Source: Erythrobacter crassostreae
Lineage (GTDB): Bacteria > Pseudomonadota > Alphaproteobacteria > Sphingomonadales > Sphingomonadaceae
NCBI RefSeq assembly: GCF_019204045.1
Contig: NZ_JAGSPC010000004.1
Location: forward strand, 1 to 64,000
DNA: 64,000 bases
Direction of reading: 5' to 3'
The position numbers and the translations under genes were made by a program. This document shows, piece by piece, positions 1 to 8,255 of this stretch; position 1 is the stretch's first letter; each line of letters starts with the position of its first letter. Under the pieces are notes generated by a model that was not told the DNA's origin, did not search any database, and was given only the letters and a program-made list of their open reading frames with translations.

Positions 1-167
1 AGAGAGCGATGATCAGATTCAGGCAGATGAAGAGCTTACAAAAATTCGCCTCAGTCCATGCCAATGTCCACAACCACTTCAACGCCCAACGCCATCTAGT
101 CGACAGAGAAACCTACAAGACCTCCCGCTCAGTCGCACTGGCTGAGTGGCAAAACCTCATGGCCTGA
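1..167 (+). CDS. IS6-family transposase, 3' end only (5' part lies outside the window)
   Basis: The reading frame starting at base 3 gives the last 54 residues of an IS6-type DDE transposase (RFRQMKSLQKFASVHANVH, ending EWQNLMA). It is nearly identical to the C-termini of the copies ending at 1721 and 2484. The catalytic residues lie upstream of the window, so activity cannot be judged. A right terminal inverted repeat ending in ctgacagcacc follows at about 202-231. Confidence 0.9.
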   Translation, partial: RAMIRFRQMKSLQKFASVHANVHNHFNAQRHLVDRETYKTSRSVALAEWQNLMA

Positions 168-201
168 ACTCAAATCCGGTAAGGGAGAGCTTTGCCAGTC
201 G

Positions 202-231
202 GAGACAAGTTGCGATTAGACTGACAGCACC
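202..231 (+). repeat. Right terminal inverted repeat of the first IS6 copy
   Basis: The sequence from ggagacaagttgcgatt to ctgacagcacc recurs at about 1756-1785, 2519-2548 and 16922-16951. Its reverse complement resembles the left end at 945 (ggcactgtcagagcaaatgc), as expected for IS6-family ends. Confidence 0.8.
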
Positions 232-620
232 GCCACCTACCCCCAGCACCAATCTCTGATTACAGGGCGCCTGCGCAAAGCGGCGGTGTGCGCGGGTTTG
301 AACAGGCCAAACCGCCGTTCGCTGGATCTTCAGCATCAGTCTCTGCGCAGATCAGGCCAAATTTGCGCGGCCAGTCTCTTGGCCAATCGCAATCAGATGA
401 GTTTCCCTGTTTAACAGGCAATAACAGGGAAAATTGCTCATTTGAGGCCGAAAACAGAGCTTTTTTGGGACAATTCGCCCGCATGCCTCTGGATAAAAAA
501 CCCAGATTACAGAGGGTTAGTCTCTGTAAAATGGGGTTTCCCTGTTAATCGCCGGAACAGGGTATTTATTGGGGTGTAACAGGGGCTTTTATAGCAGGAA
601 CAGGCCCTGCTCTTTGCTGG
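232..620. repeat. Non-coding dispersed repeat flanking the IS copy, rich in 'cctgtt'/'aacagg' motifs
   Basis: No credible gene is seen here. The stretch begins with a 'ccacc-acccccagcaccaat' segment that also follows the IS ends at 2549 and 16952. It continues with 'gcgcaaagcggcggtg' and several short 'ccctgtt...aacaggg' units, which recur in shorter form at 16952-17130. Such motifs are common next to recombinase genes in alphaproteobacteria (recollection, not verified here). I read it as the downstream flank of the recombinase at 627-944, duplicated elsewhere with the IS. Confidence 0.6.
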
Positions 621-626
621 AACAGG

Positions 627-944
627 CTATTTGGAATGCGGCCAATTGAGCACTTCGCGCTGCTCTTTCCAGCTTAGCGGGATGTGCATTTTGATAAGCT
701 GCTGCAGGTTGAGGGATTGCGGCTGGCGGCCTTCCATAATGCCGCGCTGAATATCCGGAGCCAGAAACGCAAGCCGGAGAATGTTGCGGTTATGGGCAAT
801 GGGCGGAGAAACCTCGATCACCGGCATGCCCTTGCGGTCGCGGCCCAGTAAAGAATGAGCGCGGCGGAGCGCTGCGATCAGTGTCGGGTCCGGCGTCACG
901 TCTGGCTTATCGTCTGCGATGATGAGCCGCTGACCTCCTCGCAG
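627..944 (-). pseudogene. C-terminal fragment of a large serine recombinase (resolvase family)
   Basis: Read leftwards from the IS end at 945, this frame encodes about 105 residues including RLAFLAPDIQRGIMEGRQP and HIPLSWKEQREVL. That pattern is typical of the C-terminal end of large serine recombinases in alphaproteobacteria. The catalytic N-terminal resolvase domain and the zinc-ribbon region are missing: the frame runs straight into the left end of the IS6 copy. An isolated ATG at 899 could start a 90-residue product, but a functional recombinase is impossible. It is best read as a gene broken by the insertion sequence. Confidence 0.75.
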
Positions 945-1785
945 GGCACTGTCAGAGCAAATGCACCTGTTTGACGATTGAGGTGGTGAGGGTAGGGCGG
1001 TGCGATGCCCAGACCTCGCAAACCAGCCAGTCCGTTCCGCTATTTCAATTCGTCGCCTGAGATCATCCGCTTGGTCGTGATGATGTATGTGCGGTTTCCG
1101 CTCAGCTTGCGGAACGTCGAGGACCTGCTGTCAGAGCGCGGGATCGACATTTGCCACGAGACTGTGCGGCACTGGTGGAACCGATTTGGTCCACTGTTCG
1201 CAGCCGATGTGCAGCGCCAACGAGTAAGCCGGATGCGCGGTTTTCGGCTATGGAAATGGCATCTCGACGAGGTCTACGTGAAGATCAACGGCGAGCTGCA
1301 TTACCTCTGGCGTGCGGTCGACCAAGAGGGCGAGATCCTGGAGAGTTACGTCACCAAGAAACGGGACAAAAAGGCCGCGCTGCGGTTCATGAGAAAGGCG
1401 CTGAAGCGCCACGGCTCGCCCAAAGAGATCACCACAGACGGTCTCACTTCATACAAAGCGGCGATGCGTGAGCTGGGCAACATGAGCAAACAGGAGGTGG
1501 GACGCTGGGCCAACAACCGAGCGGAGAACAGCCATCTACCGTTCCGGCGAAGAGAATGGGCCATGCTTAGATTTCGACAGATGAAATCGCTACAGAAATT
1601 CGCTTCCGTCCACGCCAACGTCCACAATCACTTCAATTCCCAACGTCACCTCGTCGACAGAGAAACCTACAAGACCTCCCGCTTAGTCGCCTTGGCTCAG
1701 TGGCAAAACCTTATGGCTTGAACTGACACCGGGTAAGGGATAGCCGCGCCGGTCAGAGACAAGTTGCGATTAGACTGACAGCACC
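945..1785 (+). mobile_element. Complete IS6-family insertion sequence, 841 bp
   Basis: The left end ggcactgtcagagcaaatgc (945) and the right end, ctgacagcacc at 1775-1785, form imperfect inverted repeats. They bracket one intact transposase at 1005-1721. Length and 'ggcactgt' tips fit the IS6 family. The 8 bp outside the left end (cctcgcag, 937-944) and right end (cctgccag, 1786-1793) match at 6 of 8 positions, a possible decayed target duplication; IS6 elements make 8-bp duplications. The right end abuts a second, 5'-truncated copy. Confidence 0.85.
1005..1721 (+). CDS. IS6-family DDE transposase, intact
   Basis: This 238-residue protein catalyses replicative transposition of the element at 945-1785. 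An N-terminal zinc-finger/HTH-like region (about 1-75, with ETVRHWWNRFGPLF) precedes the DDE core. The three acidic residues are visible in WHLDEVY, TTDGLTSY and NNRAENSHLP. Length is normal for IS6/IS26-type transposases. It appears intact and could drive movement of related copies in the window. Confidence 0.95.
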   Translation: MPRPRKPASPFRYFNSSPEIIRLVVMMYVRFPLSLRNVEDLLSERGIDICHETVRHWWNRFGPLFAADVQRQRVSRMRGFRLWKWHLDEVYVKINGELHYLWRAVDQEGEILESYVTKKRDKKAALRFMRKALKRHGSPKEITTDGLTSYKAAMRELGNMSKQEVGRWANNRAENSHLPFRRREWAMLRFRQMKSLQKFASVHANVHNHFNSQRHLVDRETYKTSRLVALAQWQNLMA

Positions 1786-2548
1786 CCTGCCAGTCCATTC
1801 CGCTATTTCAACTCATCGCCGGAGGTCATCCGCTTGGTTGTGATGATGTACGTTCGCTTTCCGCTGAGCCTGCGCAATGTCGAAGACCTACTTTCAGAGC
1901 GCGGGATCGACATTAGCCATGAGACCGTTCGCATGTGGTGGAACCGGTTCGGTCCGCTGTTCGCTGCCGATGTGCAGCGCCAGCGGGTCAGCCGGATGCG
2001 GGGTTTTAGGCAGTGGAAATGGCACCTCGACGAGGTCTATGTGAAGATCAACGGCGAACTGCATTACCTGTGGCGCGCGGTCGACCAGGAGGGCGAGATC
2101 CTCGAGAGCTACGTCACCAAGACGCGCGACAAGAAGGCGGCACTTCGGTTCATGCGGAAAGCGCTGAAGCGGCATGGCTCGCCCGCGGAGATCACGACCA
2201 GCGGTCTGACTTCCTACAAAGCCGCCATGAAAGAACTCGGCAACCGAGACAAACAGGAGGTGGGACGCTGGGCCAACAACAGGGTGGAGAACTCGCACTT
2301 ACCCTTCCGGCGACGAGAGCGAGCGATGCTCAGATTTCGACAGATGAAGTCGCTGCAGAAGTTCGCTTCAGTCCACGCCAACGTCCACAATCACTTCAAC
2401 TCTCAACGCCACCTCATTGATAGACAGACTTATAAGACCGCCCGCTCAGCCGCCTTGGCTGAGTGGCAAAACCTTATGGCCTGAATCAACTTTGGGTAAG
2501 GGGCAGATGCGCCGATCAGAGACTAGCTGCGATTAGACTGACAGCACC
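1786..2548 (+). mobile_element. 5'-truncated IS6 copy
   Basis: The left terminal repeat is absent and the right repeat (about 2519-2548) is present. The element lies head-to-tail behind the intact copy, an arrangement often produced by IS6 replicative transposition. About 40 bp beyond its right end match the flank of the copy ending at 231. Confidence 0.8.
1789..2484 (+). pseudogene. IS6-family transposase, 5'-truncated and with a lost catalytic Asp
   Basis: From 1789 the frame resumes at the ninth or tenth residue of the transposase (SPFRYFNSSPEVIRL), so the start codon and left end of this copy are missing. The reading frame is otherwise open; an internal TTG at 1834 could give 216 residues. 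The second DDE aspartate is replaced: codons 'acc agc ggt' (about 2197-2205) encode Ser where the intact copy has Asp in TTDGLTS. The protein should therefore be inactive even if made. The right inverted repeat ends at 2548. This copy is the host for the downstream junction of the intact element. Confidence 0.85.
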
Positions 2549-2748
2549 GCCACCCACCCCCAGCACCAATCTCTGACTACAGGGCGAGACGCGTAGAGAA
2601 GAGGTTTCTAGTCTAGCGCATCGTTTGCAGTTCCCGGCCAATGCGTTCAGATCACCCTTTGCTATGCCGCGGCCCCGGTCTAAATTTGCGGGTTTTGCCG
2701 TAGCCACTCTCTGTTTCTCGATTGCAATTTAATGTGTACATTCGCGCG

Positions 2749-3627
2749 ATGCGAATTCGTCACATTGAAGTGTTTTACCACGTCTACCGCGAGGGCTCGA
2801 TCAGCGAGGCTGCACGCAATCTTTTCGTGTCCCAGCCGTCCGTCAGCAAGGTTTTACGTCACGCAGAAGACCAGCTTGGTTTTCCACTGTTTGACCGGCG
2901 AAAAGGCAGGCTTTACCCAACGGATGCCGGCACCGAGCTGTTTCGCGAAGTCAGCGAGATATATGATCGCGTCTCAGCCTTGAACCGAACAGCGAGCAAT
3001 ATTCGCGGGCGCAAAGGAGGGCATTTGCGGATCGGTGTTCTGCCGTCGCTTGGCTTTGCAATTGTCCCGCCAATGGTCGCCAAACTGCGTGCGGCCAATC
3101 CAGATGCCAGCTTTGATCTAAGCACACTTCACAGCGAAGAGATCACTACCGCGCTGTTGGAAAAGCGGTTTGATCTATGCATAGGTTTTGATGACGAGTT
3201 CGATGACAGAATTCGCTGCCAGACGATCAATGCGGTGGGTATCGCATTGCTCGCTCAGCGCGGCATGTTTGATGACAACGCCAAGGCGATATCTCCTGAT
3301 ACATTAGACCGCAAAGAAATGATCGGACTGCGCGATAGCGGGCCGGTCGCCGACCGGATTGAGGTTTATCTCGCAAACGCCGGTGTTGAGCCTGTCGTAG
3401 CGATATCTGCGCAGACATACTACGTCGCAGCCGAGCTGGTAAAATTGGGCGCGGGCTTTGCAATCGTTGATGGCTTTACGGCCAAACGCTTTGCAAACGA
3501 AGACGTGCAATCATTTGCCTTGGATAGATCACCAACTTTACCCTTCGTCGCGATGACGCTGGCTGAGGAAAGCGGAAATGCGTTGGTCGAAGATGCAATC
3601 GCGACGCTAACCAGCTTGTTCGGATAG
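2749..3627 (+). CDS. LysR-family transcriptional regulator
   Basis: A 292-residue LysR-type regulator. The winged HTH occupies about residues 1-62 (MRIRHIEVFYHVYREGSIS, with SEAARNLFVSQPSVSKVLRH). A type-2 periplasmic-binding-protein-like effector domain fills the rest (HLRIGVLPSLGFAIVPPMV onwards). I prefer the ATG at 2749 because it places the HTH at the usual distance from the start; an in-frame start at 2722 would add nine residues. It lies upstream of, and co-oriented with, the TonB receptor and peptidase genes, so it probably controls the scavenging locus at 3817-11070. The effector is unknown. Confidence 0.9.
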   Translation: MRIRHIEVFYHVYREGSISEAARNLFVSQPSVSKVLRHAEDQLGFPLFDRRKGRLYPTDAGTELFREVSEIYDRVSALNRTASNIRGRKGGHLRIGVLPSLGFAIVPPMVAKLRAANPDASFDLSTLHSEEITTALLEKRFDLCIGFDDEFDDRIRCQTINAVGIALLAQRGMFDDNAKAISPDTLDRKEMIGLRDSGPVADRIEVYLANAGVEPVVAISAQTYYVAAELVKLGAGFAIVDGFTAKRFANEDVQSFALDRSPTLPFVAMTLAEESGNALVEDAIATLTSLFG

Positions 3628-3816
3628 GCGCCGGAAGCAAGGCATCACCCGCTCGTCGAGTGCCGGTTTCCATAACGCTAGGCTATAGGTCTATTGGGAT
3701 ATGATTTTGAAATGGTGTTGCGTGATGAGCCGGATTGACGTCTAATCAAGCAACAAAAGGGGGCGCAGTTCGTTTTTTGAAGGCGGAATGTGCAAAACAA
3801 TCAGGGGAAGACATTC
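3628..3816 (+). promoter_or_regulatory. Presumed promoter/operator region between the LysR gene and the TonB receptor
   Basis: This 189-bp non-coding stretch separates the regulator from its likely target operon. It holds an SD-like 'aggggaag' (3803-3810) before the receptor start. I see no convincing -35/-10 pair, so the call rests on position. Confidence 0.35.
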
Positions 3817-6800
3817 ATGAAAACCGGACCGCGTTTATTCTCGTTCGTAGGCGCATCTGTTCTGGCGCTTGCCAGTGCCAGCGCGCAGGCTCAGTCAACC
3901 GATACGGGAACCGGTGATCAGCCCGCCGACGTCACCACGCAAGGCGCCTCTGACCAGCCAGAAATCGTCGTGACAGGCACGCAAATCCGCGGCGCGCAAG
4001 TGGATGACGTATTGCCGGTTACGGTCATTGGTGAAGACCTAATTGATTCTATCGACCCTTCATCTGGTGACGAAATTTTCCGGGCAATCCCGCAGGCGGG
4101 CTCGGTAGAATTCAACGAACAGAGTACAGCGGGCGGCGTCAACGGAGCGCGCGGCGACATCGCCTCGATCAACCTGCGCGGCCTTGGAACGGGTAACACA
4201 CTTCTTCTAGTCAATGGCCGTCGGATGCTGTTGAACCCGGGCTTTCAAACAGAGCTGTTTGTCCCTGTCGTATCGCCGGACACCAACACAATTGCGCCGG
4301 GAAGCGTTCGCCGCGTTGAAGTTCTGCGCGACGGTGCATCGGCTGTCTATGGCGCTGATGCTGTCGCGGGTGTCGTCAACACGATCCTGCGTGGCAACCG
4401 CGATGGCGGCTTCTTGCAGGCCAATTACCGCGCCTCAGACGGCACAGGCCTATTCAGCTACAGGATCAATGGCGGTGTCGGTTTCGATTTTGCTGATGAT
4501 CGCGGCAACCTGACCTTGTATGGCGGCTATTTCTATGAAAACGGCCTGCGTGCCGAAGACCGGCCGTATTCTGCTTCGAGCGATCTGCGTCCGTTCCTTG
4601 TCGGCACTGATTTCGAAGGCGACACGCAGTTTGACAACCGCTCGATCAACAGCCCTTGGGGTGCATTTGACATCCAGGGGTCGAGCGCGACGTCTTCGAA
4701 CACCACCGCTCTTCGCGATGATGACTTTCACATTCAACCTTGTGTCCTCTTCGGTCCGGCCGGCGCTGCAGATAGCGATGGCCGGGTAATCGATCTGGGC
4801 AATGGAATTTGCGCCGATAATGGCGGTACAATCGACCGCGCATTGCGCCATGATCTGGGCGCAAACCGGTTCCTTTATTCAGAAAAGAAACGTTACAATG
4901 CGCAGGCTTTGTTCAACTATGAACTGAGCGATACTGCCGAGTTTTACTTCGAGGGTTCATATTACCGCTCGGAAAACTTCCGTGAACGTGAACAGAGTAC
5001 GATGCTCAGCGCGGTACCGCTCGGTATCGAAGCTACGGCGTTCTACAATCCTTTGGGCGCGACATTGCTGCCGGATGGATCGCCAAACCCCAACCGTGTT
5101 GATAACGGCATCGGGTCGGGTGTGACCGATGCTGGACGCGCGCTCCTGATTGAGGATTATCGCTGGGTCGATGCGGGCCCGCGTCTCGGCTCTGTGACTA
5201 AAGACGAATTCCGTCTGGTCGCCGGTATGCGCGGCGAGTTTGGCGGGTGGGATTATGACACCGGCTTCCTGTACGCTCAGGCGAACACAACCGACCTGAC
5301 CCGCAACCGCATTTCGAGCACGCTTGCTCAAGATGCAATCAACCGCACCGATGCGAGCGCTTACAATCCGTTCAACGGTGGCTGTTTCACTGATCAATTC
5401 GGCATCAATATCGCCGATTGCACGCCGAACCCACAAAGCGTGATCGATGCGATCAGTATCGACGTGTTCCGCAAGGGCGAGACGACATTGGCGCTGGCGG
5501 ATTTCAAGGTTTCGCGCCCTGATCTGTTCGTATTGCCAGGCGGCGGTGTCGGCATCGCAGCAGGCGTGGAATTCCGCCGCGAGACTTTCGATGATGACCG
5601 TGACGATCGGCTTGATGGAACAATCACATTCACCAACGCGGTGAATGGTGACACATTCGGCAGCGATGTCGTGGGCTCCAGCCCGTCGCCTGATACCAGT
5701 GGCAACCGCGAAGTGTATTCGGCCTTTGCCGAGGCGCTGGTGCCGCTTGTTTCGCCAGACATGGGCATCCCGCTGATCGACACGCTTGAATTGCAGTTGG
5801 CTGCCCGCTTTGAGGATTTCTCAGATTCGTCCAGCGCGTTCGTTCCTCGTGCAGCGGTGGCGTGGCGCCCATTCGGCGATCTGCTGTTGCGCGGTGCTTG
5901 GTCACAAGGCTTCCGCGCGCCGAACCTTATCCAGATCAACGACGCTGGTACCACTCGCTCGAACTCGGTTGTGCAAGCCGTCGAATGCGTTGCCGAGATT
6001 ATCAAAGGTGACGAGGATGACGTTCCGGATTGCGGCACGCGCGGTACAATCGATTTCCGCTCCGGTGCGCGGGATCTGGAACCGGAGAACACCGAGAGTA
6101 TCAATTTCGGAGCCGTTCTGACGCCAAGCTTTATCCCAGGTCTGACGCTGACTGCCGATTACTGGCAGGTTGAGCAGGAAGGCATCATCGGTATCTTTGG
6201 CAACCGCAATGCACTGCTGCTGGACCTACTTCTGCGTTTGCAGGGCAGTTCGAACCCCAATGTTGTTCGCGACGCACCCGATGCGGGCCAATTGGACTTG
6301 TATTCCGGAACTGGAATCAATCCGGCTGGCGACATTCAGCAAATTCTGAACCCGTACCGCAATCTTGACCAGCGGACCTCCGAAGGTCTGGATTTCAGTG
6401 TGATGTATGAATTCGGCACTGGTTTTGGTGATTTCGATTTTCAGATCAATGCCGCGCGCTTGCTTGGTTTCGAGCAACAGGCCGGCCCGGATGCTGAACT
6501 GCTGTTCTCTGAACTGACACCTGCGCTTCAGCAAATTCAGGAACTGTCTGTCGGAGACGTTGCGGCGCTCACGCCGTTCGGCTTTGGCGAACTGCTTGAA
6601 ATCGATGGCCGGCCGCGCTGGCGGCTTAGTGGCTCGGCCGCATGGGAAAGCGGACCTGTTCGGATCAACTTCTTCGGGCGATATGTCGACCGCGTGTTTG
6701 ATCCCGGCGCTCAGCAAGATGACACCGCAGAACTTTTCGAAGTAGGCGATTGGTTCACGCTCAATTTCGGCATCAGCTATTCGATCGATGATACGAATAC

Positions 6801-6948
6801 CGGGCTTGACGGAACACGGCTTCGGTTTGGTGTGAACAACATTCTGGATGAAGACCCACCGCTCGCTGATGAAAGCTTTGGCTTCTACGGCAGCCTGCAC
6901 AGCGGACGCGGACGTCAATTCTCATTCGATATTCGCAAGAACTTCTAA
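3817..6948 (+). CDS. TonB-dependent outer-membrane receptor, probably for peptides or modified amino acids
   Basis: A 1043-residue receptor. The ATG at 3817 follows 'aggggaag' at good spacing and begins a signal peptide (FVGASVLALASASAQAQ). A plug domain starts near EIVVTGTQIRG and contains INLRGLGTGNTLLLVNGRR and VEVLRDGASAVYGADAVAG. The rest is a long 22-strand-type barrel ending in a terminal Phe (FDIRKNF). This NRRL-type architecture is frequent in Sphingomonadales and Xanthomonadales. A terminator hairpin separates it from the M14 peptidase and deacylase operon, which suggests that the ligand is a peptide or N-acylated amino acid. The ligand itself is inference. Confidence 0.92.
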   Translation: MKTGPRLFSFVGASVLALASASAQAQSTDTGTGDQPADVTTQGASDQPEIVVTGTQIRGAQVDDVLPVTVIGEDLIDSIDPSSGDEIFRAIPQAGSVEFNEQSTAGGVNGARGDIASINLRGLGTGNTLLLVNGRRMLLNPGFQTELFVPVVSPDTNTIAPGSVRRVEVLRDGASAVYGADAVAGVVNTILRGNRDGGFLQANYRASDGTGLFSYRINGGVGFDFADDRGNLTLYGGYFYENGLRAEDRPYSASSDLRPFLVGTDFEGDTQFDNRSINSPWGAFDIQGSSATSSNTTALRDDDFHIQPCVLFGPAGAADSDGRVIDLGNGICADNGGTIDRALRHDLGANRFLYSEKKRYNAQALFNYELSDTAEFYFEGSYYRSENFREREQSTMLSAVPLGIEATAFYNPLGATLLPDGSPNPNRVDNGIGSGVTDAGRALLIEDYRWVDAGPRLGSVTKDEFRLVAGMRGEFGGWDYDTGFLYAQANTTDLTRNRISSTLAQDAINRTDASAYNPFNGGCFTDQFGINIADCTPNPQSVIDAISIDVFRKGETTLALADFKVSRPDLFVLPGGGVGIAAGVEFRRETFDDDRDDRLDGTITFTNAVNGDTFGSDVVGSSPSPDTSGNREVYSAFAEALVPLVSPDMGIPLIDTLELQLAARFEDFSDSSSAFVPRAAVAWRPFGDLLLRGAWSQGFRAPNLIQINDAGTTRSNSVVQAVECVAEIIKGDEDDVPDCGTRGTIDFRSGARDLEPENTESINFGAVLTPSFIPGLTLTADYWQVEQEGIIGIFGNRNALLLDLLLRLQGSSNPNVVRDAPDAGQLDLYSGTGINPAGDIQQILNPYRNLDQRTSEGLDFSVMYEFGTGFGDFDFQINAARLLGFEQQAGPDAELLFSELTPALQQIQELSVGDVAALTPFGFGELLEIDGRPRWRLSGSAAWESGPVRINFFGRYVDRVFDPGAQQDDTAELFEVGDWFTLNFGISYSIDDTNTGLDGTRLRFGVNNILDEDPPLADESFGFYGSLHSGRGRQFSFDIRKNF

Positions 6949-6958
6949 TCCGGCATTG

Positions 6959-6993
6959 GGCCGCAGCTATGCGCTGCGGCCCTCCACCTTTTT
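6959..6993 (+). terminator. Rho-independent terminator after the TonB receptor
   Basis: A perfect 9-bp stem ggccgcagc/gctgcggcc with loop tatgc is followed after a few bases by a T5 run at 6989-6993. It lies 10 bp after the receptor stop and 24 bp before the peptidase start, so it may attenuate rather than fully end transcription. Confidence 0.75.
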
Positions 6994-7016
6994 AAGTCTC
7001 AAGGGAGCAGGACGCG

Positions 7017-8255
7017 ATGCGCATGCCAGCGATGATTATCGGGCTGTTTCTAAGTCTCGGAGTGATGCCATCCTCCGCTTTGGCCAACAACAGCGAAAGA
7101 GCGTCCACAGACGCACCCTCTGGCTGCCAAACGGAAACGGCGCGCATTGATCAGAATTTCCCGACGGGTGCCTATCAATCTTGCGAGGTTAACGGAAACA
7201 AGAGTTTCAAGCTGACAATCGCCCCTGAAGACGAAGGCGATATCAATTGCAGCGCCTGGTATGCTTTCCGCGTCAATGCGGCACGCAAGGCGCGCATCAC
7301 CGTTGATCTCGACTACACCAAATGCGGCCACCGCTACTGGCCAAAGACCAGCACAGACGGCGTGAACTGGGAATTCATGAAGCCAAAATATGTGAAGGTC
7401 GAAGGCGAACGCGGGGAGCGTTCGGCGCGATTAACGCTGAAAGTGGATGAGACGCCGCTGTTTGTTGCTGCGCAGGAAATTTTCCCGCCTTCGATCTATG
7501 ATGCGTGGCTGGATAAACTTGAGCAGATGTCGTCTGCGACAGTCAGTTTGCTCGGCCGCTCTGCTCAGGGCCGCAAGATTGAGCTGCTTCGGATCGCTGA
7601 CCCCGAAACGACCCCGCGCGAAACGGTTGTGTTGGTCGGCCGCCAGCACCCGCCAGAGGTTACAGGCGCGCTTGCGATGCTTCCATTTGTAGAGACAATA
7701 ATGGGAGAAAGCGATCTGGCCAAAGCGTACCGTTCGCGATTTGAGACCCTCGCTGTGCCCCTCTTGAACCCGGACGGCGTTGTCCATGGCCATTGGCGTC
7801 ACAACACCGGCGGGGTTGATTTAAACCGCGATTGGGGTCCGTTCACGCAGCCTGAAACGCGGTTGCTGGGCAATATGCTAAAATGGATCGAGGATGATCC
7901 GGTTCGCGATATGCGCGTCCTGATCGACTTTCATTCAACCAATCGTGACGTATTCTATACCATCCCTGATGAACTTCCGACTGATCCCGAGTTGTTCACG
8001 AAGAAATGGCTGGAGCTCTATCAGGAGCGCATGCCGGATTACGAGGTGAACCGCGACGCACGGCACACAGAAGGTCGCCCGATCTCTAAGGCACACGCCT
8101 TTGACGTTTACGGCGCGCCCGGAATAACTTTCGAGATCGGAGACGATACTGATCGCAAGCTGATCAAGCGTATTGGCCGCGAATCTGCTATCGCGATGAT
8201 GGAGACGCTGTTGCAAACGCCCGAGCCGGCGAATTCCGTTCCAACAGAAAAATGA
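7017..8255 (+). CDS. M14-family zinc carboxypeptidase, secreted
   Basis: A 412-residue protein with a signal peptide (MRMPAMIIGLFLSLGVMPSSALA) behind a strong SD (aagggag). After an N-terminal beta-rich domain (about 40-150), the M14 domain carries the zinc ligands H211 and E214 (GRQHPPEVTG) and H306 (IDFHST), substrate-binding N270/R271 (VDLNRDWG) and the catalytic E373 (ITFEIGD). It probably trims C-terminal residues from peptides in the periplasm. The next gene overlaps it by 4 bp (ATGA), so the deacylase is translationally coupled. Confidence 0.9.
   Translation: MRMPAMIIGLFLSLGVMPSSALANNSERASTDAPSGCQTETARIDQNFPTGAYQSCEVNGNKSFKLTIAPEDEGDINCSAWYAFRVNAARKARITVDLDYTKCGHRYWPKTSTDGVNWEFMKPKYVKVEGERGERSARLTLKVDETPLFVAAQEIFPPSIYDAWLDKLEQMSSATVSLLGRSAQGRKIELLRIADPETTPRETVVLVGRQHPPEVTGALAMLPFVETIMGESDLAKAYRSRFETLAVPLLNPDGVVHGHWRHNTGGVDLNRDWGPFTQPETRLLGNMLKWIEDDPVRDMRVLIDFHSTNRDVFYTIPDELPTDPELFTKKWLELYQERMPDYEVNRDARHTEGRPISKAHAFDVYGAPGITFEIGDDTDRKLIKRIGRESAIAMMETLLQTPEPANSVPTEK

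Noticed and set aside
260..548. Short overlapping open frames on both strands around 260-548
   Set aside because: They lie in repeat DNA found in shortened form at 16952-17130, where the frames are not preserved, and they show no family features.
1151..2420. Long alternative-frame ORFs inside the transposase genes (such as 1894-2298 minus)
   Set aside because: They are shadows of the conserved transposase frame and are broken in the sister copies.
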